64,000 nucleotides of DNA, taken from NCBI RefSeq assembly GCF_022747945.1, contig NZ_JALDST010000001.1:1674001-1738000 (forward strand). The letters are read 5' to 3'. The notes under the pieces are model-generated. The model made no database searches. It was not told the DNA's origin and worked only from the letters and a program-made list of their open reading frames with translations. This DNA is from Micromonospora sp. R77. Lineage in GTDB: Bacteria > Actinomycetota > Actinomycetes > Mycobacteriales > Micromonosporaceae. Position numbers and translations under genes: made by a program. The stretch's first letter is position 1. The number at the start of each line of letters is the position of its first letter. Shown here piece after piece: positions 34,056 to 44,093 of the stretch.

Positions 34056-34897
34056 CAGTGGTCCAGCCGGGTGTCCAGATAGCGGCGGGAGGCCGTGTAC
34101 GCGCGACTGATCCGCCGCCCCACGGCCGCCATGTCCCGGTACGCCCACGGGCTGTCGTCGCGCGGCTCCCCGCCGCCGGTCGGCAGCACGTGCACCTCCA
34201 CCCCGTCGGGCAGCGCCGCCATCTCCCGGGCGAACCGGTGCCGGCGGGCGATCTCGAAGGCCACCTGGGCGATCTCCCAGGGCCGCCGGGGCGGCGTCAG
34301 CTCCCGCTCGATCCGCCCCACCTGGAGCACGAAGATCTGCTTCGCGCCCTCGGCGACCGCCTCCCCGATCGGGATGGAGTTGACGATGCCGCCGTCGATG
34401 TAGTGCTGACCGTCGATCTGGGCCGGCGGCAGCAGGCCCGGCACCGAGGCGGAGGCGAGCACCGCCGGCACCAGCGGCCCGTCGTGGAACCAGTGTTCGG
34501 CGGCCCGCTCGATGTTCGCCGCGCAGCACCGGAACGGCACCTTCAGGTCGGCGAAGGTGGTCTCCTCCCCCAGCTCGCCCTCCAGCAGCCGGCGCAGCGG
34601 TCGCGGCGAGTGCAGGTGGGTACGCGCCGCGAACCGGCGCAGCTGCCGGGCGACGGAGTCGCCGTACACCTCGCTGGCCTCGGGGGACGCCCAGAGCCGG
34701 ACCAGCCGGTCGGTGACCGCCTCGGTCGGGTCGGCGGCGACCAGCGCCCCGTTCACCGCCCCGATCGAGGTGCCGAGCACCATGTCCGGCTTGATCCGGG
34801 CGCGGAAGAGGGCACGGAGCATGCCCACCTCCACCGCGCCGAGCACTCCCCCGCCGCCGAGCACGAACGCCACCGGACCGCCACCCATGCCGTTCAT
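34055..34897 (-). CDS. Patatin-like phospholipase
   Basis: 280 aa, Ser-Asp dyad lipid acyl hydrolase. The oxyanion loop is FVLGGGGVLGAVEVG, nucleophile elbow LGTSIGAVNG (GxSxG), and the catalytic Asp is in YIDGGIVNS (DGG). No signal peptide. ATG at 34897 or ATG at 34888; the second has AGGA 8 bases upstream and may be the true one. Forms an operon with the acyltransferase and diverges from the Ser/Thr kinase gene. Confidence 0.9.
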   Translation of the reverse strand: MNGMGGGPVAFVLGGGGVLGAVEVGMLRALFRARIKPDMVLGTSIGAVNGALVAADPTEAVTDRLVRLWASPEASEVYGDSVARQLRRFAARTHLHSPRPLRRLLEGELGEETTFADLKVPFRCCAANIERAAEHWFHDGPLVPAVLASASVPGLLPPAQIDGQHYIDGGIVNSIPIGEAVAEGAKQIFVLQVGRIERELTPPRRPWEIAQVAFEIARRHRFAREMAALPDGVEVHVLPTGGGEPRDDSPWAYRDMAAVGRRISRAYTASRRYLDTRLDH

Positions 34898-35027
34898 CCT
34901 GGCACGCACCCTCACCACCGGCCCGGTCCCGCCGTCCCGACCCGGTGCTCCGGTCACCACGGTGGACCGTCCGGTCGCACTCCGCGACGGCGGGTCGGAC
35001 CCTCCGCGGCCTCGGACGGGACACCCG

Positions 35028-35033
35028 TTGACA
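35028..35033 (+). promoter_or_regulatory. -35 box (TTGACA) before the Ser/Thr kinase gene
   Basis: A perfect TTGACA, rare in this GC-rich DNA, lies 55-60 bases before the kinase start. CAACCT follows after 17 bases as a weak -10. Likely a housekeeping-sigma promoter. Confidence 0.45.
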
Positions 35034-35087
35034 GGTCGGACACATTCCCGCAACCTGATACCGCTCCCAAGCCCAGGCAGGTGCGAT

Positions 35088-36595
35088 GTGAAGGCGTCAC
35101 TGCACGCCGGCCGGTTACTGGCCCGCAGGTACCGGCTCATCGACCAGATCGGGGCCGGTGGCATGTCGGTGATCTGGCGGGCCCGCGACGAGGTGCTGGA
35201 CCGGATCGTCGCGCTGAAGGTGCTGGCCCCGTCGCTCGCCGCCGACGCGCGCTTCCGGGACATGGTCCGCGAGGAGGCCCGCTCCGCCGCCCAGCTGGTG
35301 CACCCGCACGTCACCTCCGTGCACGACTACGGCGAGACCCTCGCCCCGGACGGCTCCATCACCTCGTTCGTGGTGATGGAGCTGCTCAGCGGGGAGGAGC
35401 TGGAGGACCGGCTCACCGAGGGCCCGCTGCCCTGGCCGCAGGCGGTCGAGCTCGGCGCCGAGGTGGCCGAGGCGCTGGCCGCCGCGCACCGGCTGGGCAT
35501 CGTGCACCGGGACATCACCCCGGCCAACGTGATGATGACCCAGGTCGGCGCCAAGGTGCTGGACTTCGGCATCGCCACCCGGATCGGCGCCCCCGACGAG
35601 GACGAGGACGGCGGCACCTTCGGCACCCCGGCGTACGTGGCGCCGGAACGGCTCGACGGGGCGCCGGCCCAGCCCGCCACCGACATCTACTCGCTCGGTG
35701 TGCTGCTGCACGAGACGCTGACCGGGCAGGTGCCCTATCCGGCGGACACCTGGGAGCAGCTCGGCGCGGCGCTGGAGTCCGGCGAACCGCCGTCGCTGGA
35801 CGGCGTACCCGGACTGCCGTCGCCGGTGGCCGACATCTGCCTGCGCTGCCTCTCCCGCGACCCGCGCCGCCGACCCACCGCCCACCAGGTCGCCGTGGTG
35901 CTGCGCGACCAGCTCCTGCCCGCCGACCCGCAGGCCGCCACGATGCTCTCGCCGACGGTGACCCTGCCGGCGCTCGCCGCGCCCGCACCGCCCGCCGCGA
36001 CGGCGACCACGCTGCCCTCACCCGGGCCCACCGAGCCGGTGGACGACGGCACCCCGGCCGGTGGCGGGCGGCGACGGGCCGCCCGCGGACGCCGCTGGCC
36101 GGTGCCGGCCGCGCTGGTCGCGGTCGCGGTGGCCGTCGGGGCGGCGCTGCTGGCCCCCGGGTTGCTCCGCGACGAACCCCGGGCACCGCAGGTGCTGCCC
36201 ACCTACGACCCGATCGTGCCGGCCACGACCGCCACGCCGGCCGCGACCCCGACCCGGACGCCGTCCCGGTCCCCGCCCCCACCCGGGTCCGGCCGCCGGT
36301 GGTGACCAGCAGCCCGCCCGCCCCGTCGGGCGGCAGCCTGGTGGCGGCGGCCGACCGGGTCGACGGGCTGATCGCGGAGGGCCTGGCGGCCGGTCAGATC
36401 CGCAGCGACGTCGGCATCGACCTGCGCAACCTGCTGCGCATCGCCGCCACCGCGACGAACCAGGCCGACCTCACCGCCGCGGTGGCCCGGCTCCGCGACA
36501 AGATCGGCGAACGGCAGCGGGAGGGCAGCGTCAGCCCGGCGTACGCGAGCCGGCTCGACGCCGCCGCGGCGCAGCTGGGTGCGGCCCGGACCTGA
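35088..36595 (+). CDS. Membrane-anchored Ser/Thr protein kinase (one frame break)
   Basis: About 500 aa. The kinase domain spans about 15-285: IGAGGMSVIWRA (P-loop), VALKVL (Lys44), HRDITPANVM (catalytic Asp), DFGIAT, and FGTPAYVAPERL. The usual Lys of HRDxKPxN is Thr, a variant seen in several actinobacterial kinases. A Pro/Ala/Thr-rich linker leads to one TM helix (ALVAVAVAVGAALLAPGLL) and an extracytoplasmic helical domain (AAADRVDGLIAEGLAAGQIR ... YASRLDAAAAQLG). No PASTA repeats. The C-terminal part is in another frame from about 36270 onward; an indel is likely. GTG at 35088. Confidence 0.85.
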
Positions 36596-36599
36596 GGAG

Positions 36600-37703
36600 T
36601 CAGCGGGCCGCGAGCCGGACCGGTTCCCGCCGGTGGCCGGCGGCGAACCGCCGGTAGATCGCCTCGTAGCCGGCCGCCATCCGCACGACGGAGAAGTTCT
36701 CGGCGATGTGCGCCACGCAGCCGGCCGGGTCCAGCCGGACCGACTCCCGCAACGCCGCCGGCAGCTCGTCGGCGCGGTCGCAGAGCAGCCCGCTCACCCC
36801 CGGACGGACCAGCTCGGGCACCGCGCCGCGGCGCAACGCCACCACCGGGGTGCCGGTCGCCATCGCCTCCAGCATCACCATGCCGAACGGTTCCTCCCAC
36901 TGGATCGGCATGATCAGGCACCGGGCGTCCAGCAGCAGCCGGAAGGTCTCCTCCCGGTCGGCGTTCAGCACCAGGGAGACGTCCTCGTCCAGCAGCGGCT
37001 CGACCACCTGCTCGAAGTAGCGCCGCTCGGCCGGCTCGTTGCACTTGCCGGCCAGGGTCAGCGGCAGGCCGGCCGCCCGGCAGGCCCGGATCGCCACGTC
37101 GGGGCCCTTGTCCGGGCTGAACCGGGCCAGCCAGAGCACCGGCCCCCGGGCCGGCGCGCGCTTGTGCGGGAAGTCCGCCAGCGGCATCGCGTTGTGCACC
37201 GTGCCGGCCCAGGGCAGGCCCGGGTTCGCCCGGCGCTGGGTGTGCGAGATGGCCACCAGGCCCACCCCGTGGTCGGTGTCGCCGAGCACGGTGCCGTACT
37301 CGCCGACCGGGTTGCCGTGCACCGTGGCCACCGTCGGCACCGCGCGCCGGCCGGCCACCAGCGGGCCGATGGTGCTGTGGTCGTGGATCACGTCGAAGTC
37401 GGCCGGGGTGACGAGGTGGTTGACCCGGGCCAGGTGGGCCAGTTCGGGCAGCGACTCGCCGAGACGGTCGTACTGCAGCTCCGGCACGGTGGAGACAAAG
37501 TCGGCGCTGGTGCCGTGTTCCCGGCCGGCACCGAACACGGTCACCGCGTGGCCGCGTCCGACCAGGGCGTCCACCAGGCCGGCCACCACCTGCTCCAGGC
37601 CGCCGTAACCCGGGGGCGGCACGCAGAGCCACGGCGGCACCACCATCGCGATCCGCAGCGGGTCCTCGCGTACCCGGTCCGGCGGCGGATGCTTTCCGGC
37701 CAC
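36600..37703 (-). CDS. GT4-family glycosyltransferase
   Basis: 367 aa, GT-B fold, retaining. N-terminal MVVPPWLCVPPPGYGGLEQVV is the acceptor-side glycine loop; the C-terminal donor site is PIQWEEPFGMVMLEAMATGT with the E-x7-E motif, preceded by LWLARFSPDKGPDVAIRA. GTG at 37703 follows GGGAGG. It starts close to, and diverges from nothing obvious in, a polysaccharide cluster; it may use a nucleotide-sugar for a compatible solute or lipid glycoside. Substrate unknown. Confidence 0.85.
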   Translation of the reverse strand: MAGKHPPPDRVREDPLRIAMVVPPWLCVPPPGYGGLEQVVAGLVDALVGRGHAVTVFGAGREHGTSADFVSTVPELQYDRLGESLPELAHLARVNHLVTPADFDVIHDHSTIGPLVAGRRAVPTVATVHGNPVGEYGTVLGDTDHGVGLVAISHTQRRANPGLPWAGTVHNAMPLADFPHKRAPARGPVLWLARFSPDKGPDVAIRACRAAGLPLTLAGKCNEPAERRYFEQVVEPLLDEDVSLVLNADREETFRLLLDARCLIMPIQWEEPFGMVMLEAMATGTPVVALRRGAVPELVRPGVSGLLCDRADELPAALRESVRLDPAGCVAHIAENFSVVRMAAGYEAIYRRFAAGHRREPVRLAAR

Positions 37704-37771
37704 GAGCCCTCCCGTTGGTCCCGAACGTGATCGTCGGCGTCTTCCCGACCCCGGTGGCGGTAAACGGCGGC

Positions 37772-38440
37772 TCAGCCGGCCACCACGATGCGGTCGTGCA
37801 CCTCGCGGACCCCGGGGGTGGCCCAGGCGGCCCGTTCCGCCTCGTCCCGCTGCCACCAGGAGCGGACCACCCCGGTCAGCACCACCGTGTCGCCGGTGAC
37901 CTTGATGTCGATCCGTTCGACGCCGGCCCGCCGGACCAGCACCCGCGCCAGGTCGCGGCGGGTCTGCTCGTCGCTCGGCGGCGCCGACGCGCGCACCTCG
38001 ACCAGGTTGGTGATCCCGCGTACGCCCCGCAGCCGGCGCAACTCCCGCTCGGCGGTCCGCCGCTGGAAGCCGTACTCCACCTCGCCGCGGAGCATCAGCC
38101 AGCCGTCGGCCACGGTGACGTCCAGCCGTTCGGCGGGGACGAAACTGTCCCACTCCAGCGCCCGGCTCGCCGCGATGGCGATGTCCGCGTCGGTACGCTC
38201 GTCCCCGCCGGCCAGGCGTACCTCCAGCTGGCTGGCCACCGCGCGGACGCCGCGCACCCGGTGTGCGCAGCGCTCGGCCGCCCAGCGTCGGGCGTAGCTG
38301 TCCACCCAGCCGGTCAACGTGACCACGCCGTCGGCGACGGTCACCCCGATCTCGGCCGGCCGGGTCTGCGCGTCCCAGTCGAGTTCGTCCAGCACGTCCC
38401 GCTGGATCTGCGGATCGGCGGCGGCGGTGGTGGTGGTCAT
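37772..38440 (-). CDS. Triple BON-domain protein
   Basis: 222 aa. Three BON (OsmY-type) domains of about 65 residues: DVLDELDWDAQTRPAEIGVT ... VTLTGWVDSYARRWAAE; SRALEWDSFVPAERLDVTVA ... LRGEVEYGFQRRTAE; and DLARVLVRRAGVERIDIKVT ... LTGVVRSWWQRDEAE. BON domains bind phospholipid or peptidoglycan-associated ligands. There is no signal peptide, so the protein is cytoplasmic or membrane-peripheral. Likely stress-related. It lies just upstream of the glycosyltransferase in the same direction. Confidence 0.85.
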   Translation of the reverse strand: MTTTTAAADPQIQRDVLDELDWDAQTRPAEIGVTVADGVVTLTGWVDSYARRWAAERCAHRVRGVRAVASQLEVRLAGGDERTDADIAIAASRALEWDSFVPAERLDVTVADGWLMLRGEVEYGFQRRTAERELRRLRGVRGITNLVEVRASAPPSDEQTRRDLARVLVRRAGVERIDIKVTGDTVVLTGVVRSWWQRDEAERAAWATPGVREVHDRIVVAG

Positions 38441-38540
38441 GGCGTCCCCTCCCCGTGCGGCTGGTCCGTCGAGGGTGCCGCCGGACGGGGTGAAGCCGGC
38501 TCACCCGGTAGGGGTGAGCACGGAAAAGGCGGCGGCCGCC

Positions 38541-38599
38541 GGACCAACCCCCTTGGTCCGTCAGCCGCCGCCCGGGACGGAACCAACCCCCTTGGTCCC
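38541..38599 (-). terminator. Two tandem hairpins after the HtrA gene
   Basis: GGACCAA-CCCCC-TTGGTCC (38541-38559) and a near-copy (38580-38599), about 39 bases apart and each followed by a similar GCCGCCGCCC word. They follow the HtrA stop at 38636 on the minus strand, so they act as a double terminator and also form a direct repeat. Confidence 0.7.
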
Positions 38600-38635
38600 G
38601 TCACCCGCCGCCCAGGGGAGGCAGGTCCGTATCGG

Positions 38636-40200
38636 TTAGGACGTCTCGGCGAGCGTCACGGTTGCCTTCTGCGTCGAACCGTTTCGCTTGTACTCCACCT
38701 CGACCCGGTCGCCCACCTTGCCGGCCTGGACGGCGCCCACCAGGTCGTTGGAGTCGTTGACCGGCTCGTCACCGAACTTGGTGATCACGTCACCGCGCTG
38801 GAGGCCGGCCTTCTCGGCCGCACTGCCCGGGACGACCGCCGCGACCAGCGCCCCGCCGTCCTCGGCGGCGTTGACGCTGACCCCGAGCGACGGGTGGCTG
38901 ACCTTCTCGCCGCGCTGGAGCTTCTCGGCCACGTCCTTGGCCTTGTTGCTGGGGATCGCGAAGCCGACGCCGATGTTGCCGTTGCTGCCCTGCCCGGCGG
39001 TGGCGATGGCGGTGTTGATGCCGATCACCTCACCCCGGGTGTTGACCAGGGCGCCGCCGGAGTTGCCCGGGTTGATCGGCGCGTCGGTCTGGAGCAGGCC
39101 GGAGATCGAGCTGGCGCCCTGCTGCGGGTTCTGCTGCTGGCCGCCCTCACCGGCGGAGATGGTCCGGTCCCGGGCGCTGAGGATGCCGGCGGTGACCGAG
39201 CCCTGGAGGCCGAGCGGGCTGCCCAGGGCGAGCACCTGGTCGCCGACCTGCATCCCGTCGCTGTCGCCGAACTTCGCCGCCTTGAGACCGCTCACCCCGC
39301 CGGCCTTGACCACCGCCAGGTCGGTCTTCGGGTCGGTGCCGACGATCTTGGCCTGCGCGGTCTTGCCGTCGGCGAAGACCACCTTGACCGTGTCGCCGGT
39401 GGCCGAGGCCACCACGTGGTTGTTGGTCAGCACGTACCCGTCGGCGCTGAGGATCACCCCGGAGCCCTCACCACTGCCCGTCATGATCGTCACGATGCTG
39501 TCCTGCACGGCGGCCGCGATCTTCGGCAGGTCGGCGCTGTTGATCACCGGCGCGGCCGAGTAGGTGCGGGTCACGCCGCCGGAGTTGCCGTCCACGGCGA
39601 GCGCGAGCGCGCCACCGGCCACGCCGGAACCGAACATCAGCGCCAGCACCAGGGCACCGGCGCCGACGAACTTGGCCGCCCGGCCCGGGCGGGCCGGCGC
39701 CGGGGCCCACGGCTGCCCGGCGAGGTGCGGCGGGTACGGCTGTCCCGGCCCGGACTGCTGCCCGGGGTACGGCTGTCCCGGGTACGGCTGCTGCCCCTGG
39801 TACGGCGGCACCGGCCCGGTGCCGTGCGGCGGGTACGCCGGGCCCTGCTGCGTACCGGTGGTCCAGCCGGTCTGCGGCTGCCCCCCGTACCACGGGGTGC
39901 CGGACGGCGCCCCTGCTGCGGCGGGGCGAACGGGCTGCCGCCCTGCGGCGCGTACGGGTCGGCGCTCGGCGTGTCGGCCCGCTGGGCGGTCGGCGCGTCG
40001 GCCCGGTCGGCGGTGGGCGGGGCGTCCGGGCTGCCCGTGGTGGCTCCGGCCGCCGGGGAGTCGGCCGGAACCGGGCCGCTGGCCGGCGCCTCGGCGACGG
40101 GCCGCGCATCCTCGACACGGGACAGCTCGGCGGTGGGGTGCGACGGCTCGGCGTCCGCGGGAGCCGGCCGCCGCTGCGGGTCGGTCTCGTACTCGGTCAT
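38636..40200 (-). CDS. HtrA/DegP-family serine protease with PDZ domain, PepD-like (one frame break)
   Basis: About 521 codons. A long acidic then Pro/Gly/Gln-rich cytoplasmic N-terminus (PYPGQPYPGQQSGPGQPYPP) precedes one TM helix (FVGAGALVLALMFGSGVAGG), then the S1C protease: LTNNHVVASA (His), TDPKTDLAVVKAG (Asp), APINPGNSGGALVN (Ser), and a C-terminal PDZ domain (PSLGVSVNAAEDGGALVAAV). Degrades or refolds misfolded envelope proteins. The first 90 residues lie in another frame, with the switch near 39915. Located directly after a response regulator and histidine kinase, as pepD follows mprAB in Mycobacterium. Confidence 0.9.
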
Positions 40201-40262
40201 GCATCCACCTTCTCCGCTGGCACTGCGACCAGCCTGGAATCGGCCTGGAAGTTTCCTGAAAG

Positions 40263-41822
40263 TCAGTCCGCCTCGTCCGGCGGGGCGGGCAGCAGCGGCA
40301 GCCGGACCCGGAAGGTCGCCCCGCCGCCGGGGGTGTCGGTCACCTCGACGGTGCCGTGGTGCGCGGCCACCAGCGCCGCGACGATGGCCAGGCCCAGGCC
40401 GGTGCTGGTCGGTCCGCCGGCCCGCCGGGTCCGCGCCGCGTCCGCCCGGTAGAACCGCTCGAAGACCCGCTCGGCCTGCTCCGGCGTCAGCCCCGGGCCG
40501 GTGTCCGCCACCTCGACCACCGCCAGGTTCCCCGGTTCGGTACGCAGCCGCAGCGTCACCGCGGCGTCCGACGGGGTGTGGGTGAGCGCGTTGGTCATCA
40601 GGTTGCCGATCACCTGGCGCAGCCGGGCGTCGTCACCGAGCACCACCAGCGGGCCGGCGCCCGGCTCGATGTCCAGCTCGATCCGGCGCTCCGGCTCGAC
40701 CGCCCGGGCGGCCTGCACCGCGTCGGACGCCAGCACCGGCAGCTCCACCGGGGCCAGCGTGATCGGGCGTTCCCGGTCCATCCGGGCCAGCAGCAGCAGG
40801 TCCTCCACCAGCAGCCCCATCCGGGACGCCTCGTCCTCGATCCGGCGCAGCAGGCCGGCGGTCTGCTCCGGCTGCCGGGCCGCGCCCTGCCGGTACAGCT
40901 CGGCGAAGCCCCGGATGGTGGTCAGCGGGGTGCGCAGTTCGTGTGAGGCGTCCGCGATGAACTGCCGCATTCGCTCCTCCGAGCGGCGGGCCCGGGCCTC
41001 CGACACCTGGGCGGCGACGGCGGCGTCCCGGGCGCTGACCTCGGCGCTGCGGGCCGCCGCCTCGGAGGCGGCCCGGGCGGTGAAGGCCGCCTCGATCTGG
41101 GCGAGCATCGCGTTCAGGGCCCGGGCGAGACGGCCGAGTTCCGAGGTGGGGCAGGGGTGCCCGTCCTCCGGGTCGGGCACCCGCCGGGTCAGGTCGCCAC
41201 CGGCGATGGCGGCGGCCGTACGCTCGATGTCCACCAGCGGCTTGAGGCTGGTCCGGACGATCGCCGCGCCGACCGAGGCCAGGATGAGCAGCACCGCGCC
41301 GCCGACCAGCAGGTCGATCCAGACGAGCCGCTTCACCGCGAGGTCGACGTTGGTGAGGTGCTGGCCGACCGCCGCCATCTGTCCACCGGGCAGTTGCAGA
41401 TAGAGCATCCGCCAGCGGCTGTGACCGTCCCGGGACCGCACGGTGAAGGGATCGCCGGCAAGGTCCTGGAAGCCGTCCGCGTTCTGCGGCCAGGGCGGCA
41501 GGTCCTCCGCCCGCAGGTCGGGGTTGTAGTACCAGGCCTCCACCTCGCCCTGACCGTCGACCGCCAGCAGCACGTAGTCGCTGGGCAGGGGGAACTGTGC
41601 CCGCTGGCCGGGTTGCAACTGCTTGAGCGTGTCCGCGACGCTGCGGGTGTAGAGCCGCAGGTCGCCGTCCACCTGACTGACGAGGTAGTTGCGCAGGAAG
41701 AAGGTCGTGGAGACGCTGATCACGACCAGCGCGGCGGCCACCAGGGTGAGCACCGCCGCGACCAGCTTGACCCGCAGCGGAACCGAACGCAGCCGCCCCT
41801 TCGCGTCCTGGACCGTGTTCAC
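40263..41822 (-). CDS. Sensor histidine kinase, MprB-like
   Basis: 519 aa. TM1 (LVAAVLTLVAAALVVISVS), an extracytoplasmic sensor of about 125 residues, TM2 (LLVGGAVLLILASVGAAIV), HAMP, a short coiled coil, HisKA with FIADASHELRTPLTTIRGF (phospho-His), and HATPase with NLMTNALTHT, VADTGPGLTPEQ and TSTGLGLAIV. ATG overlaps the response-regulator stop (ATGA). With the HtrA gene downstream it forms a three-gene envelope-stress operon like mprA-mprB-pepD; that parallel is by gene order and family. Confidence 0.9.
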   Translation of the reverse strand: MNTVQDAKGRLRSVPLRVKLVAAVLTLVAAALVVISVSTTFFLRNYLVSQVDGDLRLYTRSVADTLKQLQPGQRAQFPLPSDYVLLAVDGQGEVEAWYYNPDLRAEDLPPWPQNADGFQDLAGDPFTVRSRDGHSRWRMLYLQLPGGQMAAVGQHLTNVDLAVKRLVWIDLLVGGAVLLILASVGAAIVRTSLKPLVDIERTAAAIAGGDLTRRVPDPEDGHPCPTSELGRLARALNAMLAQIEAAFTARAASEAAARSAEVSARDAAVAAQVSEARARRSEERMRQFIADASHELRTPLTTIRGFAELYRQGAARQPEQTAGLLRRIEDEASRMGLLVEDLLLLARMDRERPITLAPVELPVLASDAVQAARAVEPERRIELDIEPGAGPLVVLGDDARLRQVIGNLMTNALTHTPSDAAVTLRLRTEPGNLAVVEVADTGPGLTPEQAERVFERFYRADAARTRRAGGPTSTGLGLAIVAALVAAHHGTVEVTDTPGGGATFRVRLPLLPAPPDEAD

Positions 41823-42532
41823 GCCGCCGGCTTGCGCAGCACGTAACCCACCCCGCGCAGGGTGTGGATCAGCCGGGGCTGGGTGTTGTCGACCTTGCGC
41901 CGCAGGTAGGAGATGTAGGACTCGACGATGTTGTCGTCGCCCCGGAAGTCGTAGTTCCAGACGTGGTCGAGGATCTGCGCCTTGGACAGCACCCGGTTGG
42001 CGTTGAGCATCAGATAGCGCAGCAGCTTGAACTCGGTCGGCGAGAGCTGCACCCGCTGACCGGCCCGGTGCACCTCGTGGGTCTCCTCGTCGAGCTCCAG
42101 GTCGGCGAAGGTGAGCCGGGACGGCGCGTGCTCACCGGTGGCGGTACGCCGCAGCACGGCCCGGATCCGGGCGGTCAGCTCCTCCAGGCTGAACGGCTTG
42201 GTGACGTAGTCGTCGCCGCCCAGGGTCAGCCCACGGATCTTGTCGTCGGTGGCGTCCCGCGCGGTCAGGAAGACCACCGGGGTACGCGTACCGCCCTCGC
42301 GGAGCATCCGGATGACCTCGAAGCCGTCCAGGTCGGGCAGCATCACGTCGAGCACCACCAGGTCGGGCCGGTGGTCCTTGGCGGCGCTCAGCGCCGCGCT
42401 GCCGCTCATCGCCGTCGCCACGTCGAACCCCGCGAAGCGCAGGCTCGCGGAGAGCAGTTCGAGGATGTTCGGGTCGTCCTCGACGACGAGCAGTCGGGCC
42501 TCGGTCTGGGTAGCCGCCATGCGCCCCATCAT
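41819..42532 (-). CDS. OmpR/PhoB-family response regulator, MprA-like
   Basis: 237 aa. Receiver: LLVVEDDPNILELL (acidic pocket), DLVVLDVMLPDLDGFEV (phospho-Asp), FLTARDATDDKI (Thr) and DDYVTKPFSLEEL (Lys). The C-terminal winged helix contains VQLSPTEFKLLRYLMLNANR and VVESYISYLRRKVD-type recognition elements. Starts at 42532 or at the in-frame ATG at 42520. First gene of the operon with the histidine kinase and HtrA. Confidence 0.9.
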   Translation of the reverse strand: MMGRMAATQTEARLLVVEDDPNILELLSASLRFAGFDVATAMSGSAALSAAKDHRPDLVVLDVMLPDLDGFEVIRMLREGGTRTPVVFLTARDATDDKIRGLTLGGDDYVTKPFSLEELTARIRAVLRRTATGEHAPSRLTFADLELDEETHEVHRAGQRVQLSPTEFKLLRYLMLNANRVLSKAQILDHVWNYDFRGDDNIVESYISYLRRKVDNTQPRLIHTLRGVGYVLRKPAA

Positions 42533-42592
42533 CCGCGCCCCGGCTGCGGCTGCGCTGGGCGGTTCCTGAAAACAACCTGTGAGCGACCCGGG

Positions 42593-43201
42593 TCAGCGCA
42601 GCAGCCGGCGCAGCCCGTCCAGCGCGCCGTCGAGCACCCGGATCGCGGTCCGCAGCTGGGTGTCGCTGAGCCGACCGGCCCGGACCAGCGCGCCGACCTC
42701 GACGGTGAACGCGGCGAGCCGCTGGTCGAACTCGGCGAGCAGGGGCGCCTCCCCGTTCGGCGGCGGGGTGGCGGGGCGGGTGGGCGGCGGTTCCCAGCGG
42801 GCCCGGCGGGTCTGCCGGGTCGCCTCGCGCAGCTCCCGCTTGAGGTCGCGGACCGAGCCACGGACCTCGGTCCGGATCTCGCCGGCCAGGGCGGAGAGGT
42901 CCTCGACGGAGGCGGTGATGTCGGCCTCCAGGGTGGCCAGCTCGTCGGCGCGTTGCCGCAGCTCGGCCCGGCCCGCCTCGGTGATCTCGTAGACCTTGCG
43001 GCCGCCGGCGGCGGTGTGGCTGACCAGGCCCTCGACCTCCAGGCGTTGCAGCCGCGGATAGATGGTGCCGGCGCTCGGCGCGTACAGGCCGAGGAAACGG
43101 TCCTCCAGCAGCCGGATCAGCTCGTAGCCGTGCTTGGGGCCGTCGTCGAGCAGCTTGAGCAGATAGAGCCGCAGCCGCCCGTGGCTGAACACGGCGGTCA
43201 C
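42593..43201 (-). CDS. PadR-family transcriptional regulator
   Basis: 202 aa. N-terminal winged helix: RLYLLKLLDDGPKHGYELIR, LYAPSAGTIYPRLQRLEVEG and VSHTAAGGRKVYEITEAGRA. The C-terminal region (Vir_C-like helices with a proline-rich insert, EPPPTRPATPPPN) mediates dimerisation. Its ATG overlaps the DUF4097 stop (ATGA), so regulator and adhesin-like protein are one operon. A CGCGAT/ATCGCG palindrome upstream of the operon is its probable operator. Confidence 0.9.
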   Translation of the reverse strand: MTAVFSHGRLRLYLLKLLDDGPKHGYELIRLLEDRFLGLYAPSAGTIYPRLQRLEVEGLVSHTAAGGRKVYEITEAGRAELRQRADELATLEADITASVEDLSALAGEIRTEVRGSVRDLKRELREATRQTRRARWEPPPTRPATPPPNGEAPLLAEFDQRLAAFTVEVGALVRAGRLSDTQLRTAIRVLDGALDGLRRLLR

Positions 43202-44034
43202 GGCAGCTCCCTCTCCTCGTCGGCACCCTCGACCGGGCGGGCCAGCAGGGCGATGCTGCCGGAGGTCGCGGAGGCCCAGAGCTTACCGTCGCCACCGCCG
43301 AGGACCCCGTGGCTGTCCTTCATCGCACCGAATCCCGATCCGCCACCCACCTGGGGGAACCCGCTGGTGATCCGGCCGGCCGTGGTGTGCAGGTGGACGG
43401 CGAGGTCGCTGTCCTCGCGGACCCGGACGGTGATGCCGCCGGAGATGGTGCTGAGCCGGATCTCGCTGTGCCGGGGGTTGTCCAGGTCGCAGGTGATCGC
43501 CCCGGAGACGGTGTTGGCGTGCACCCGGTCGGCCGCGCTCTCGGCGAGGATCACCTCGCCGGAGACCGTCTCCAGGGTCAGGTCGCCGGAGACGCCGAGC
43601 GCCTCCACCGGGCCGGAGACCACCTTGGCGGCGGTCCGGCCGCGCAGACCGCGCAGGGTGACCTGCCCGCTGGTGACGTCCACCTGGGTGTCCCGACGCA
43701 GGCCGGAGACAACCAGCGCGCCGTCGACCAGGCGCAGGTCGGCCGGCGCCTCGGCCGGTACGGCGATGGTCACCTCCGCCCGGTACCGCCGGCCGAGCTG
43801 CCCGAGCCACCACCGGATCCCGGCCCGGCGCGGGGGGTGTTCGTGGCGGACGACGAGGTGACCGTCGCGGTGCTCGACGATGACCGGCCGGCTGCTGACC
43901 TGGGTGACGTCGACCCGGGCCGGGCCGTCGGTGCCGACCACGTTGAGTCGCCCGGTGGTCAGCCGGACGTCGAGCCGGGTGACCGGCTCGTCCAGGGTGA
44001 GCCGTTGCGGGCTGTCGACCGTCCAACTGGCCAT
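43198..44034 (-). CDS. DUF4097-family beta-helix-like protein
   Basis: 278 aa. Repeating short strands (TRLDVRLTTGRLNVVGTDGP, GLRRDTQVDVTSGQVTLRGL, SGDLTLETVSGEVILAESAA, HANTVSGAITCDLDNP) give the DUF4097 right-handed beta-helix. Members are often linked to PadR regulators and to membrane stress, but the function is unknown. No signal peptide or TM is seen, so it may stay in the cytoplasm. ATG at 44034. Confidence 0.85.
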   Translation of the reverse strand: MASWTVDSPQRLTLDEPVTRLDVRLTTGRLNVVGTDGPARVDVTQVSSRPVIVEHRDGHLVVRHEHPPRRAGIRWWLGQLGRRYRAEVTIAVPAEAPADLRLVDGALVVSGLRRDTQVDVTSGQVTLRGLRGRTAAKVVSGPVEALGVSGDLTLETVSGEVILAESAADRVHANTVSGAITCDLDNPRHSEIRLSTISGGITVRVREDSDLAVHLHTTAGRITSGFPQVGGGSGFGAMKDSHGVLGGGDGKLWASATSGSIALLARPVEGADEERELP

Positions 44035-44093
44035 GGCCGTACTCCTCTCGGCGACGCGCCGCTGCGGCACGTCTGGTGACGAGAGAAGAGTAA

